NCBI RefSeq assembly: GCF_036231905.1
Contig: NZ_JAZARE010000004.1
Location: 459,720 to 523,719 of the forward strand
Direction: 5' to 3'
DNA length: 64,000 bases
Source: CAMLIZ01 sp036231905
GTDB lineage: Bacteria; Pseudomonadota; Gammaproteobacteria; Burkholderiales; Burkholderiaceae_C
Numbering within the stretch: the stretch's first letter is position 1; the number at the start of each line of letters is the position of its first letter. Of this stretch, positions 40,024 through 48,783 are shown in pieces. The translations under genes were made by a program, and so were the position numbers. The notes beneath the pieces are model-generated. The model was not told the origin of the DNA, did not search any database, and worked only from the letters and a program-made list of their open reading frames with translations.

Positions 40024-40401
40024 TCATTCACGGGGATTTGCCAAGCCAAGCATTGGGTACGCGACCCAGCAACCAACAAAGTACATGATGACCACATAGC
40101 CTACGCCCTCACTAGGCGCGGTTGCAATGGCGCCACGACACAGGAGCGCGAACACAGGCGCAGCGATTGCAAAGACTACTCCCTGCAAGGCTGACCTCGC
40201 AGACGCCCTGAAAAGCGCGAGCAACCAAGGCCAGCATGCAACAAGAAATAGAAGGACGACAGGCAGCGCCATCTTGATACGGTGAGCGAATGGCCCTGAT
40301 CCGAGCTCACGCAAGGTTGAGGCATTCGGATTGGCGAGCAAGCCGCTGACGACCAACGCAACGCTGGCCAGGAGCGAAAGTAGCAGGAGGGCACGTTGCA
40401 T
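40024..40401 (-). CDS. Hypothetical membrane protein, the cargo of a complete attC-flanked cassette
   Basis: Not recognised. The 125-residue product has about four hydrophobic segments (LLLLSLLASVALVVSGLLA, MALPVVLLFLVACWPWLLAL, VVFAIAAPVFALLCRG, YVVIMYFVGCWVAYPMLGLA). The ATG at 40401 is 8 bases after attC2 and the stop is 7 bases before attC1, the compact layout of an integron cassette. Codon use is less G/C-biased than in the flg genes around. No promoter is obvious, so expression may need a promoter within attC2 or upstream. Confidence 0.7.
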   Translation of the reverse strand: MQRALLLLSLLASVALVVSGLLANPNASTLRELGSGPFAHRIKMALPVVLLFLVACWPWLLALFRASARSALQGVVFAIAAPVFALLCRGAIATAPSEGVGYVVIMYFVGCWVAYPMLGLANPRE

Positions 40402-40408
40402 TTGAGCG

Positions 40409-40475
40409 CTCTGACGTTCGACATGAGTGGCATGTTCGGATTGCCGAGCATGTCCGCTCGCTGGAGGGCTTGGGC
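40409..40475 (-). repeat. attC-like recombination site 2
   Basis: On the minus strand it starts GCCCAAGCCCTCCAGCGAGC, continues GGACATGCTCGGCA and ends GTCGAACGTCAGAG. Length (67 bases) and the block CTCCA-C-AGCGGACATGC match attC1 (68 bases). The rest of the gap to flgG (40476-40712) shows no gene, only TTATCC and GCCGAACA fragments and an AAGGAG ribosome site. Confidence 0.75.
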
Positions 40476-40712
40476 TGTTGGATCAACGGCGCAGCACTCG
40501 ACGAAAGGCGGGAGCGCTGTCGGGCCTGACCTGCCCAGGATGATCAGTGTCGCTGCACGGACCGGGTCATGTCCATCCCACCCGATCTGCGGTCGTCTGG
40601 CCAGATCTGAATTGGACTCGCACAGGAACAACCCCCCCAAAACCCCTTTTATCCCCCGCTCCCGCCCCCTCAAGTCCGCCGAACATCCGTCACAGCGACA
40701 AGGAGTAGCGCC

Positions 40713-41495
40713 ATGATCCGTTCGTTGTGGATTTCGAAGACCGGGATGGAAGCCCAGCAGACCCAGCTGGACACCATCTCGCACAACCTCGCCAACGTCT
40801 CGACGAACGGCTACAAGAAGGCGCATGCGGTCTTCGAGGACCTGATCTACCAGAACCTGCGGCAGGCGGGTGCCAATTCCAGCGAGCAGACGCAGCTGCC
40901 CACCGGCCTGCAGCTCGGCCTGGGCACGCGCGCGGTGGCTACCTCGCGCAACTACTCGCAAGGCAACCTGCAGCAGACGACCAACAACCTCGACATCGCG
41001 ATCAAGGGCAACGGCTTCTTCCAGATCCAGTTGCCCGATGGCACCACCGGCTACACCCGCGACGGCTCGTTCCAGGTGGACAGCAATGGCCAGCTGGTGA
41101 CCAACAACGGCTATGTCGTGCAGCCGGGCATCACGATCCCCGCACAGGCGCAGAGCGTCACCATCGGCAACGACGGCACGGTGAGCGTCACCCTGCCGGG
41201 CCAGGCGACTGCACAGTCCATCGGCCAGATCCAGATCGCCAGCTTCGTCAATCCCGCCGGCCTGGACCCCAAGGGCCAGAACATGTTTGCCGAGACCACC
41301 GCCTCCGGCACCGCCAACTCGGGGGCACCAGGCGCGAATGGGCTGGGCTCATTGCAGCAAGGCTTCGTCGAGACCTCCAACGTCAACGTGGTGGAGGAGC
41401 TGGTGTCCATGATCCAGACGCAGCGTGCCTACGAGATGAACTCCAAGGCAATCCAGACCTCGGACCAGATGCTGCAGCGCCTCGGTCAACTGTGA
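40713..41495 (+). CDS. flgG: FlgG, distal rod protein
   Basis: The 260-residue rod protein has the N-terminal motif LDTISHNLANVSTNGYKKAH and the C-terminal motif NVNVVEELVSMIQTQRAYEM. AAGGAG lies 9 bases before the ATG. It is the first flagellar gene after the islet. Its stop overlaps the flgH start (TGATG). The promoter is unclear; candidates are in the 237 bases right of attC2. Confidence 0.97.
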   Translation: MIRSLWISKTGMEAQQTQLDTISHNLANVSTNGYKKAHAVFEDLIYQNLRQAGANSSEQTQLPTGLQLGLGTRAVATSRNYSQGNLQQTTNNLDIAIKGNGFFQIQLPDGTTGYTRDGSFQVDSNGQLVTNNGYVVQPGITIPAQAQSVTIGNDGTVSVTLPGQATAQSIGQIQIASFVNPAGLDPKGQNMFAETTASGTANSGAPGANGLGSLQQGFVETSNVNVVEELVSMIQTQRAYEMNSKAIQTSDQMLQRLGQL

Positions 41496-42244
41496 TGATG
41501 ACTCCCCCCCGCAGCGCCTTCGGCGCCACCCCCTCAAGGGGGCAACACCGACGGCCCGGCAAAGCCGGTTCCGTGGTGTTCGCTGGGCTTCTGGCCGCGG
41601 CCCTACCGCATCTTGCCGGCTGTGCCTACATCGGCGCGCCCAAGGTGGACGTGGCCGAGCCCACCACCGCCGTGCCCCAGCAGGCTCAAGCCGCGGCCCC
41701 CGTGAACAACGGCGCCATCTTCCAGGCCGCACAGTACCGCCCGCTGTTCGAGGACCATCGCGCCCGCCTGGTGGGTGACACCCTCACGGTGCAGATCGTG
41801 GAGAAGGTGAGCGCCAGCCAGAAGTCCACCAGCACGGTGGACAAGAGCGGCACGGTGAGCGCCGGCGTCACCGCGCTGCCCTTCCTGAAGCCATCGGCGC
41901 TCACCCGCGCGAGTGCCGACGGCACCTCCAGCAATGCCTTCTCCGGCAAGGGCAGCACCGAGAACAGCAACGACTTCTCCGGCACCATCACCGCAGTGGT
42001 CACCGGCGTGCTGCCCAACGGCCACCTGCTGATTGCCGGCGAAAAGCAGATCGGCGTGAACCACAACGTGGACGTGCTGCGTTTTTCCGGCCAGGTGGAC
42101 CCGCGGGCCATCCAGCCCGGCAACAGCGTGGCCAGCGCCCAGATCGCCAATGTGCGCATCGAGCACCGTGGCCGCGGCCAGCAGGCCGAGGCGCAGGGAA
42201 TTGGTTGGCTGGCCCGCTTCTTTTTGAGCGTTCTGCCGATCTAA
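41495..42244 (+). CDS. flgH: FlgH, L-ring lipoprotein
   Basis: FlgH forms the outer-membrane ring. The 249-residue frame has a lipobox LPHLAGC (Cys43), later PLFEDHRARLVGDTLTVQIV and the end ARFFLSVLPI, as in FlgH. The n-region before the signal is unusually long (about 25 residues) because a REP-like element (41503-41573) codes for it. A GTG at 41573 would give a short normal signal peptide, MVFAGLLAAALPHLAGC, and could be the true start. The ATG at 41495 overlaps the flgG stop. Confidence 0.93.
   Translation: MMTPPRSAFGATPSRGQHRRPGKAGSVVFAGLLAAALPHLAGCAYIGAPKVDVAEPTTAVPQQAQAAAPVNNGAIFQAAQYRPLFEDHRARLVGDTLTVQIVEKVSASQKSTSTVDKSGTVSAGVTALPFLKPSALTRASADGTSSNAFSGKGSTENSNDFSGTITAVVTGVLPNGHLLIAGEKQIGVNHNVDVLRFSGQVDPRAIQPGNSVASAQIANVRIEHRGRGQQAEAQGIGWLARFFLSVLPI
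41503..41573. repeat. REP-like GC hairpin element inside the flgH 5' end
   Basis: GCGCCTTCGGCGC, then CCCCCTCAAGGGGG, then GGCCCGGC and CCGGCAAAGCCGG, each a small palindrome, in the order seen in a betaproteobacterial intergenic repeat that I remember from Comamonadaceae. It is read through as the first 25 codons of flgH. A related copy lies at 33141-33210. Confidence 0.6.
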
Positions 42245-42310
42245 AGAATTCAAGAATGGTGGCCACAGCCTCCTGCATGCACGAGGCCCGAACACCCTGA
42301 TGCCGCCACC

Positions 42311-43444
42311 ATGAAATCCTCCATCGACCGCTTCGTCCGCCTGCTCGTCATCCTCACGGTGATCGCAGCCAGCGCGGCCCTGTGGTGGCCGGTGGGCGCG
42401 GCGGCCGCCCGCATCAAGGAAGTGGCTGCGGTGCAGGGCGTGCGCAGCAACCAGCTGGTGGGCTATGGCCTGGTCGTGGGCCTGGACGGCACCGGCGACC
42501 AGACCACGCAGACACCCTTCACCACGCAGAGCATCCAGGCGATGCTGCAGCAGATGGGCGTCACCGTGCCGGCCGGCACCAACATGCAGTTGCGCAACGT
42601 GGCCGCCGTGATGGTGACCACGCAGCTGCCCGCCTTCGCCCAACCTGGCCAGCCGCTGGACGTCACCGTGTCGTCGCTCGGCAATGCCAAGAGCCTGCGC
42701 GGCGGTACCTTGATCGCCACGCCGCTGAAGGGCGCCGATGGCCAGATCTACGCCCTGGCGCAAGGCAACGTGGTCATCGGTGGCGCGGGTGCGTCGGCCG
42801 GCGGCTCCAAGGTGCAGATCAACCAGCTGTCGGCCGGCCGCATCCCGCAGGGCGCCACGGTGGAGCGCAGCGTGCCCACGCCGCTGCAGCAGGGAGACGT
42901 GATCCAGCTCGACCTCAATGCCTCGGACTTCAACACCGCGCGCGAAGTGGCGCGCGTGATCAACGGCGCCAAGGGCGAGGGCACCGCGGTGGCGGTGGAC
43001 GGCCGTGTGGTGCAGCTGCGCATGCCGGCCAACCCGGCGCAGCGCGTGGCCTTTCTGGCCGACATCGAGAACCTGCAGTTCGACGCGGCCGCACCGGCCG
43101 CCAAGGTGGTGATCAACGCCCGCACCGGCTCGGTGGTGATGAACCAGGCGGTCACGCTCAACGCCTGCGCGGTGGCGCACGGCAACCTGTCGGTCACCAT
43201 CAGCTCCACCCCGGTGGTCAGCCAGCCGGGCGCCCTGTCCGGCGGGCAGACAGTGGTGAGCGAAAAAACGGACATCTCGATTGCGCAACAGGGTGGCTCG
43301 CTGGTGCAGATGGCCGCCGGAACGCGCCTGACTGACGTGGTGAAGGCGCTCAACGCGCTGGGTGCCACGCCGCAGGACCTGCTCGCCATCCTGCAGGCGA
43401 TGAAGAGTGCCGGCGCGCTCAATGCCGAGCTTGAAGTGATCTGA
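42311..43444 (+). CDS. flgI: FlgI, P-ring protein
   Basis: The 377-residue periplasmic protein has a signal peptide (about 1-37) and the P-ring blocks IKEVAAVQGVRSNQLVGYGL, VVGLDGTGDQT, LRNVAAVMVTTQLPAFAQPG and the C-terminal LGATPQDLLAILQAMKSAGA. It follows flgH by 66 bases and precedes flgJ by 11. Confidence 0.97.
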   Translation: MKSSIDRFVRLLVILTVIAASAALWWPVGAAAARIKEVAAVQGVRSNQLVGYGLVVGLDGTGDQTTQTPFTTQSIQAMLQQMGVTVPAGTNMQLRNVAAVMVTTQLPAFAQPGQPLDVTVSSLGNAKSLRGGTLIATPLKGADGQIYALAQGNVVIGGAGASAGGSKVQINQLSAGRIPQGATVERSVPTPLQQGDVIQLDLNASDFNTAREVARVINGAKGEGTAVAVDGRVVQLRMPANPAQRVAFLADIENLQFDAAAPAAKVVINARTGSVVMNQAVTLNACAVAHGNLSVTISSTPVVSQPGALSGGQTVVSEKTDISIAQQGGSLVQMAAGTRLTDVVKALNALGATPQDLLAILQAMKSAGALNAELEVI

Positions 43445-43455
43445 GGCTCGACGCC

Positions 43456-44337
43456 ATGGCAGTCATCCCCAACCGCATCCCGCTGCAGCCGGCCCTGAGT
43501 GCCGACGGCCGCTCCGTCGCCCAGCTGAAGAACCAGGCCGGCGCCGACCCCAGGAGCGCGGTGCGCGAGGCGGCCAAGCAGTTCGAAGGCCTGTTCATGC
43601 AGGAGCTGATGAAGAGCATGCGCCAGAGCACCATGCCTTCCGGCTTCCTGGACAACGAAGGCTCCAAGCTCGGCAGCGAGCTGCTGGACACCCAGCTGTC
43701 CAACCAGATCAGCGGCCTGCCCGGCGGGCTGGCCGACGTGATCGCGCGCCAGCTCGAGCGCCAGATGGGCGTACCCGCGAATCCGCAGCTGCCGGCCAGC
43801 GCGGCCGCCACCACGGCCTTGCGCGCTGGCACCCCCGACACCCCGCAGGTGCGCAAGGCCATGGGCGCGGCCCAGGGCTTCGTGGCCCAGCACCAGGACG
43901 CCGCGCGCGCGGTGGAAGCGCAGACCGGCATTCCGGCCGGCTTCCTCATTGCACAGGCCGCGCACGAAACCGGCTGGGGCAAGCGCGACATCCGCCATGC
44001 GGACGGCACGCCGTCGCACAACCTGTTCGGCATCAAGGCCGGCCCGGGCTGGAAGGGCGCGGTGGCCGAAGTGACCACCACCGAATACATCAACGGCCAG
44101 GCTCACAAGGTGAAGGCCAAGTTCCGCGCCTATGAAAGCGCAGAGGCCTCGTTTGCCGACTACGCCAGCCTGATGAAGAACAACCCGCGCTATGAGCGGG
44201 TGATCGCCAATGCGGACAGCGCCCGGGGTTTTGCACAGGGCTTGCAGCGCGCCGGCTATGCCACCGATCCGGCCTACGCCGACAAGCTCACGCGGGTGAT
44301 CAACACCACGCTGCGGCTGCAGCGGTCGCTCGCTTGA
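43456..44337 (+). CDS. flgJ: FlgJ, rod cap and peptidoglycan hydrolase
   Basis: The 293-residue bifunctional form has the N-terminal rod-cap domain (EAAKQFEGLFMQELMKSMRQ) and a C-terminal glucosaminidase-type muramidase domain (ETGWGKRDIRHADGTPSHNL then FGIKA, ending DKLTRVINTTL). It lets the rod pass through the cell wall. It is in the standard flgI-flgJ-flgK order. Confidence 0.96.
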   Translation: MAVIPNRIPLQPALSADGRSVAQLKNQAGADPRSAVREAAKQFEGLFMQELMKSMRQSTMPSGFLDNEGSKLGSELLDTQLSNQISGLPGGLADVIARQLERQMGVPANPQLPASAAATTALRAGTPDTPQVRKAMGAAQGFVAQHQDAARAVEAQTGIPAGFLIAQAAHETGWGKRDIRHADGTPSHNLFGIKAGPGWKGAVAEVTTTEYINGQAHKVKAKFRAYESAEASFADYASLMKNNPRYERVIANADSARGFAQGLQRAGYATDPAYADKLTRVINTTLRLQRSLA

Positions 44338-44363
44338 TCGGCACCAACCAGAGGGCCTGAACC

Positions 44364-46334
44364 ATGGGTGTTTCCGCAGTCATGTCGCTCGGCGTGCGGG
44401 CCATGGCGGCCAACTACGCCGCCTTGCAGGCCACCGGCAACAACATTGCCAACGCCAACGTCGCCGGGTATTCGCGCCAGCAGGTCGAGCTGGAGACGGC
44501 CAAGGGCCAGTACACCGGCGCCGGCTTCTTCGGCAAGGGCGTCAACGTCTCCACCGTCACGCGTTCGTACGACGAGTTCCTCAGCCGCGAGGCGGCAGTG
44601 TCCAAGTCCATTGCCTCGATGGACAAGGCGCGTGCAGAGCAGCTGGCCCAGTTGGAGCGGGCCTTCCCGATGGGCGAGGCCGGCATCGGCTATTCGGCCG
44701 GCCAGTTCCTCAATGCGATGGTGGACGTGGCCAGCAATCCGCAGGACATCGGCGCACGCCAGGTGGTGCTGTCGCGGGCCAGCGAACTGGCGGCGCGCTT
44801 CAATGCGTCGGCCACCCAGCTGGACGCCATCCAGCGCGGCGTCGGCGAGGACCTGAAGAACTCGGTCAAGACGGTCAATGAGCTGGCCCGCGGCATTGCG
44901 GACGTGAACCAGAAGATCGCCGCGGTACGTGGCTCCGGCCATGCACCCAACGACCTGCTGGACGAGCGCGACCGCCTGGTGTCCAGGCTGTCCGAGCTGG
45001 TGCAGGTGAGCACCGTCGGTGCGGAGGACGGCACGCTGGGCGTGTTCATCGCGGGCGGCCAGCGCCTGGTGCTGGGCAACCAGGCCGCCTCCCTGCAAGT
45101 GGCGCCCGACCCGGCGGACCCGGCCCGTTCGGCGATCGCGATCAACGACAACGGCCTGGTGCGCGACCTGCCCTTCGACCTGCTGGGCGCGGGGGCCATC
45201 AGCGGCCTGCTGCGCTTCCAGAACAGCGACCTGGTGGACGCGCGCAACCTGCTGGGCCAGATGGCCGCGGCCTTCAGCGCCCGGCTCAATGAACAGCAAT
45301 CGCTCGGCCTGGACCTGCGCACACCGCCGGGCAGCGGTGCACCGGTGTTTGCCGTGGGCGCGCCACGATCGGTGCCCAACGCCAACAACGCCAAGGATGC
45401 GAGCGGCCAGTTCATCAGCAGCGTGTCGCTCACCACCGTCGACGGCACCCAGCTGCAGGCCAGCGACTACGAGCTGCAGGCCGACCCGGCGAATGCCGGT
45501 GCCTATGTGCTCACGCGCCTGAGCGACGGCCTCACCCGCACCATCGCCAGCGGCGACGTGGTGGACGGCATGCGCATCGATGTCAACGCGCCCGCACCGG
45601 GGCCCAACGAGCGCTTCCTGCTGCAGCCGGTGGCGCGTGCGGCCAACGGCATGGCCCGCGTGCTGGACGACCCGCGCGCGCTGGCCGCCGCTTCTCCGGT
45701 GACGGCGACCGTGCCCGCCACCAACACCGGCACCGCCAGCGTCGCCTCGCTCACGGTGGTGGGCAGCAGCGTGAACCCGGAGCTCACCGCCAACCTGAGC
45801 TTCACCTCCGCCACCGGCGACTACGCTTGGGAGCTGCGCGACCGCACCAGCAACGCGCTGGTGAGCAGCGGCACCGGCACCTGGACGGCGGGGCAGCCGA
45901 TCGCCTTGAACGGCTTCGAGCTGCAGCTCAACGGCGTGCCGGCGAACGGCGACGCGATCAGCATCGGCAAGACCCTGTACCCGGCCACGAACAACGGCAA
46001 CGCGCTGGCGCTGGCCGCCCTGCGCGACCAGAGCTTCGTTGGCCAGTCGCTGGACGGCCTGGGCCAGCTGACCGGCGGCAACACCATGACCGAGGCCTAT
46101 GCCGCGGCCATGGCCGACGTGGGCGTGCGGGTGCAAAGCGGCAACAACGCCGCCGACATCTCGGCCAGCGTGGCGGCCACGGCGGAACAGGCCCGTTCCG
46201 GCCAGGCCGGCGTGAACCTGGATGAAGAAGCCGCACGCCTGATCCAGTACCAGCAGAGCTACCAGGCCGCGGCCAAGGTGCTGCAGGTGGCCCAGCAGAT
46301 TTTCGACACGCTCCTGCAGACCGCGGGTGGCTGA
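44364..46334 (+). CDS. flgK: FlgK, hook-filament junction protein 1
   Basis: The 656-residue hook-associated protein has the N-terminal motif ALQATGNNIANANVAGYSRQ and the C-terminal coiled coil AARLIQYQQSYQAAAKVLQV. GAGGG precedes the ATG. Length is within the family range, with a variable central region (about 340-560). It is exported with help from FlgN. No sigma-28 box is evident right before it. Confidence 0.96.
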   Translation: MGVSAVMSLGVRAMAANYAALQATGNNIANANVAGYSRQQVELETAKGQYTGAGFFGKGVNVSTVTRSYDEFLSREAAVSKSIASMDKARAEQLAQLERAFPMGEAGIGYSAGQFLNAMVDVASNPQDIGARQVVLSRASELAARFNASATQLDAIQRGVGEDLKNSVKTVNELARGIADVNQKIAAVRGSGHAPNDLLDERDRLVSRLSELVQVSTVGAEDGTLGVFIAGGQRLVLGNQAASLQVAPDPADPARSAIAINDNGLVRDLPFDLLGAGAISGLLRFQNSDLVDARNLLGQMAAAFSARLNEQQSLGLDLRTPPGSGAPVFAVGAPRSVPNANNAKDASGQFISSVSLTTVDGTQLQASDYELQADPANAGAYVLTRLSDGLTRTIASGDVVDGMRIDVNAPAPGPNERFLLQPVARAANGMARVLDDPRALAAASPVTATVPATNTGTASVASLTVVGSSVNPELTANLSFTSATGDYAWELRDRTSNALVSSGTGTWTAGQPIALNGFELQLNGVPANGDAISIGKTLYPATNNGNALALAALRDQSFVGQSLDGLGQLTGGNTMTEAYAAAMADVGVRVQSGNNAADISASVAATAEQARSGQAGVNLDEEAARLIQYQQSYQAAAKVLQVAQQIFDTLLQTAGG

Positions 46335-46348
46335 ACGGGGAGTTCCTG

Positions 46349-47548
46349 ATGCGCATTACCACCAACAACGCCTTCGACGCCACCGTCGACAGCCTGCAGA
46401 AGCGGCAGACCGAGCTCAGCGACAGCCAGCGGCGCCTGACCAGCGGCAAGCGGGTGCTGACGGCCAGCGACGACCCGGTGGCGGCCGCGCGGGCCGAGCG
46501 TGCGCTGGCCACCGTGGCGCGCAGCGAGGCGTCGCAGCGTGCGCTGGATGCCAGCCGCAATGCCATGACCCTGAGCGAGGCGGCGATCGGCGATGCGTCC
46601 GACCTGCTGCAGCAGATTCGCGAGACCCTGGTGCAGGCCGGCAATGCCAGCTTCACCGACACCGAACGAGCCAGCCTGGCCGACAAGATCGCCGGCCTGC
46701 GCTCGCAGCTGCTGGGGGTGGCCAACCGCAGCGATGGCGCCAACGGCTACCTTTTTGGCGGCCAGGGCACCAGCCAGCCGCCGTTCGTGGACGCGCCCGG
46801 CGGGGTGCAGTACCGCGGCATCAGCGGCCGCATCAACGTCGCGCTGCCCGAGCAGCTGCCGCTCACGGTCGATGGCGCAGGCGCCTGGCTGCAGGCACGC
46901 ACCGGCAACGGCGTGTTCGAAACCCGGCCGGTCGCCGGCAACACCGGCAACGCCTGGATCGACGGCGGCCGTGTCACCCTGCCGGGCAACCTCACCGCCT
47001 CCACCTACACGGTGCAGTTCAGCGTGGCTGCCGGTGTCACCACCTATTCGGTGCTGCAGGACGGCAACCCCACCGCGCTGGCAGGCGTGCCCTACCAGTC
47101 GGGCAAGGCGATCGAGATCGACGGCATGTCGTTCAACGTCACCGGCCAGCCGGCCGATGGCGACCAGTTCGAGACCGTGCCGTCCACGCCCAGCCTGAGC
47201 GTGTTCGACGCGATCGACCGCGCCGTCGGCGACCTGAAGACACCTTCGCGCAAGAGCGGCGAGATCCAGCAGGGTGTGAACAGCAGCCTGCGCGACCTGG
47301 ACCAGGTGATGTCCGGCCTGGGCGCTTTACGCAGCCAGGTGGGCGAAATCCTCAACCTGAGCGACGGCGCGCAGAGCCGGCTGACCGACCTGAAGCTGTA
47401 CGGTGAGACAGAACGCTCGAATGCGGAAGACTTGGACATGGTGCAGGCCATTTCCGAGTTCCAGAACCAGCAAAGCGGCTACGATGCGGCGTTGAAAACC
47501 TACTCGATGGTGCAGAGGATGTCGCTGTTCCAGTACATCAGTGGGTGA
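46349..47548 (+). CDS. flgL: FlgL, hook-filament junction protein 3
   Basis: The 399-residue protein begins MRITTNNAFDATVDSLQKRQ, includes RLTSGKRVLTASDDPVAAAR, and ends QNQQSGYDAALKTYSMVQRM, as flagellin-like FlgL does. It is the last gene of the flg operon and lies 14 bases after flgK. The next gene begins 28 bases later and may be read through. Confidence 0.96.
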   Translation: MRITTNNAFDATVDSLQKRQTELSDSQRRLTSGKRVLTASDDPVAAARAERALATVARSEASQRALDASRNAMTLSEAAIGDASDLLQQIRETLVQAGNASFTDTERASLADKIAGLRSQLLGVANRSDGANGYLFGGQGTSQPPFVDAPGGVQYRGISGRINVALPEQLPLTVDGAGAWLQARTGNGVFETRPVAGNTGNAWIDGGRVTLPGNLTASTYTVQFSVAAGVTTYSVLQDGNPTALAGVPYQSGKAIEIDGMSFNVTGQPADGDQFETVPSTPSLSVFDAIDRAVGDLKTPSRKSGEIQQGVNSSLRDLDQVMSGLGALRSQVGEILNLSDGAQSRLTDLKLYGETERSNAEDLDMVQAISEFQNQQSGYDAALKTYSMVQRMSLFQYISG

Positions 47549-47576
47549 ACGCCTTGGCGGCCAGGGAGAACAACGA

Positions 47577-48773
47577 ATGACGGAACACCCCATCCTCGGC
47601 CAGGTGGTGCTCGGCTACTCGCCGATGATCGACCGCAACCGCGCGGTCATCGCCACGCGGCTCACCTTGTTTCCGGCCAAGCCGGACCTCGCGCTCAGCT
47701 CCGCGTCCCTGCTGGCCACGCTCAACGAGGTGTGGCCCGGCGCCGGCGGGCAGGTGTCCTTGAACATCGTCAGCGAGACCCTGCTGCATGAGCTGCTGGC
47801 GGCCAAGCTCTCCACCAACCTGTGGATCGAGGTGCCGGCCTTCATGGCCAGCGACACCACCCACAGCGAGGCGCTGCGCCGCCTGCATGCGCAAGGCAAC
47901 ACGCTGCTGATCAAGGGCCGCCCGCTGCAGGAACTGCCGCGCGAGGTGCTGCCCTGCTTCAAGTATTCGATCATCGACCTGAGCGAGGAGCGGCGCGGCG
48001 ACGCACCGCCCGCGCCCGGTGTGTCGCGCACCATCTCGCATGTGCAGTCCGGTGTGCGCACGCTGGAGCAGATGGAGCAGGCCTTCCAGCGCGGCGCCGT
48101 GGCAGTGCTGGGCTGGCCGGTGGACGACGCGATCCAGTCCTCGTCGACCCGCAACGCGTCGCGCCCGGACATGCAGACCATCGTGGAGCTGATCCGCCGC
48201 GTCGACAAGGAAGAGCCTGGCGACCGGCTGGAAGCCACGCTCAAGCAGGACCCGACGCTGGCCTTCAAGCTGATGCGCTACATCAACTCGCCGGCCTTCG
48301 GCCTGCGCGTGGAAGTGAGCTCCTTCCGCCATGCGCTCATGCTGCTCGGTTACCAGCGCCTGAAGCGCTGGCTAGCGCTGCTGCTCGCTTCGGCCAGCAA
48401 GGACGCGAACATGAAGCCGGTCATGTATGCCGCGGTGCGGCGCGGCCTGCTGATGGAAGAGCTGGCGCGTTCCACCCAGGCCGACGAGGAGATGCGCAAC
48501 GAGATGTTCATCTGCGGCGTGTTCTCCCTGCTCGACAAGATGATGCAGCAGCCGTTTGCCGAGCTGCTGAAGACGATTCCCGTGCCCGAGCGGGTGTACC
48601 AGGCGCTGGTGGACAACTCCGGCCCCTTCCAGCCGTATTTCGACGTGGTGTTCGCGGTGGAGCAGGAGTCGCTGTTCGACATCCGCGCCGCCGCCGACGC
48701 GCTGATGATGAGCGTGACGGAAATCAACCGCGCCGAGCTGCGCGCGCTCGCGAACGCCTCGCAGCTCGATTAA
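47577..48773 (+). CDS. HDOD-domain signalling protein (degenerate EAL plus HDOD)
   Basis: The 398-residue protein fits the YuxH-like group: an N-terminal EAL-like region without the catalytic EAL motif (VLGYSPMIDRNRAVIATRLT), then an HDOD domain from about 205 (LEATLKQDPTLAFKLMRYIN, SFRHALMLLGYQRLKRWLAL). It probably has no hydrolase activity and binds partners or c-di-GMP. It starts 28 bases after flgL with GGGAGAA before the ATG, so it may be co-transcribed with the flg operon. Confidence 0.85.
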   Translation: MTEHPILGQVVLGYSPMIDRNRAVIATRLTLFPAKPDLALSSASLLATLNEVWPGAGGQVSLNIVSETLLHELLAAKLSTNLWIEVPAFMASDTTHSEALRRLHAQGNTLLIKGRPLQELPREVLPCFKYSIIDLSEERRGDAPPAPGVSRTISHVQSGVRTLEQMEQAFQRGAVAVLGWPVDDAIQSSSTRNASRPDMQTIVELIRRVDKEEPGDRLEATLKQDPTLAFKLMRYINSPAFGLRVEVSSFRHALMLLGYQRLKRWLALLLASASKDANMKPVMYAAVRRGLLMEELARSTQADEEMRNEMFICGVFSLLDKMMQQPFAELLKTIPVPERVYQALVDNSGPFQPYFDVVFAVEQESLFDIRAAADALMMSVTEINRAELRALANASQLD

Positions 48774-48783
48774 CCTTCGCGGG

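Larger units (their letters stand above)
33968..40712 (-). other. Accessory islet (probable integron-cassette cluster without integrase) splitting flgF from flgG
   Basis: The flg operon is broken here by about 6.7 kb. Every credible gene in it runs opposite to flg and none is flagellar: two GFA-fold proteins, two GNAT acetyltransferases, DUF1801, DUF2867, a metalloprotease lipoprotein and small membrane or secreted proteins. Codon use is less G/C-biased than in flg genes. Two attC-like sites mark the right end. No tyrosine recombinase, transposase or tRNA is seen. The exact left border is unclear; the first inserted bases probably lie within 60 bases of the flgF stop. Confidence 0.7.

Noticed and set aside
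33968..40712. An integron integrase or other recombinase gene in the islet
   Set aside because: All six frames were read; no tyrosine-recombinase RHRY pattern, transposase or resolvase was found. The islet is therefore called integrase-less.
40640..40712. A clear promoter for flgG
   Set aside because: TTTTATCC, TCAAGTCC and GCCGAACA are present, but none of the spacings fits sigma-28, the flhA-type element or sigma-70 well; no promoter is called.
40396..40716. A 106-residue plus-strand gene between the islet and flgG
   Set aside because: It covers attC2, has no ribosome site, and its composition and codon bias do not resemble a real gene.
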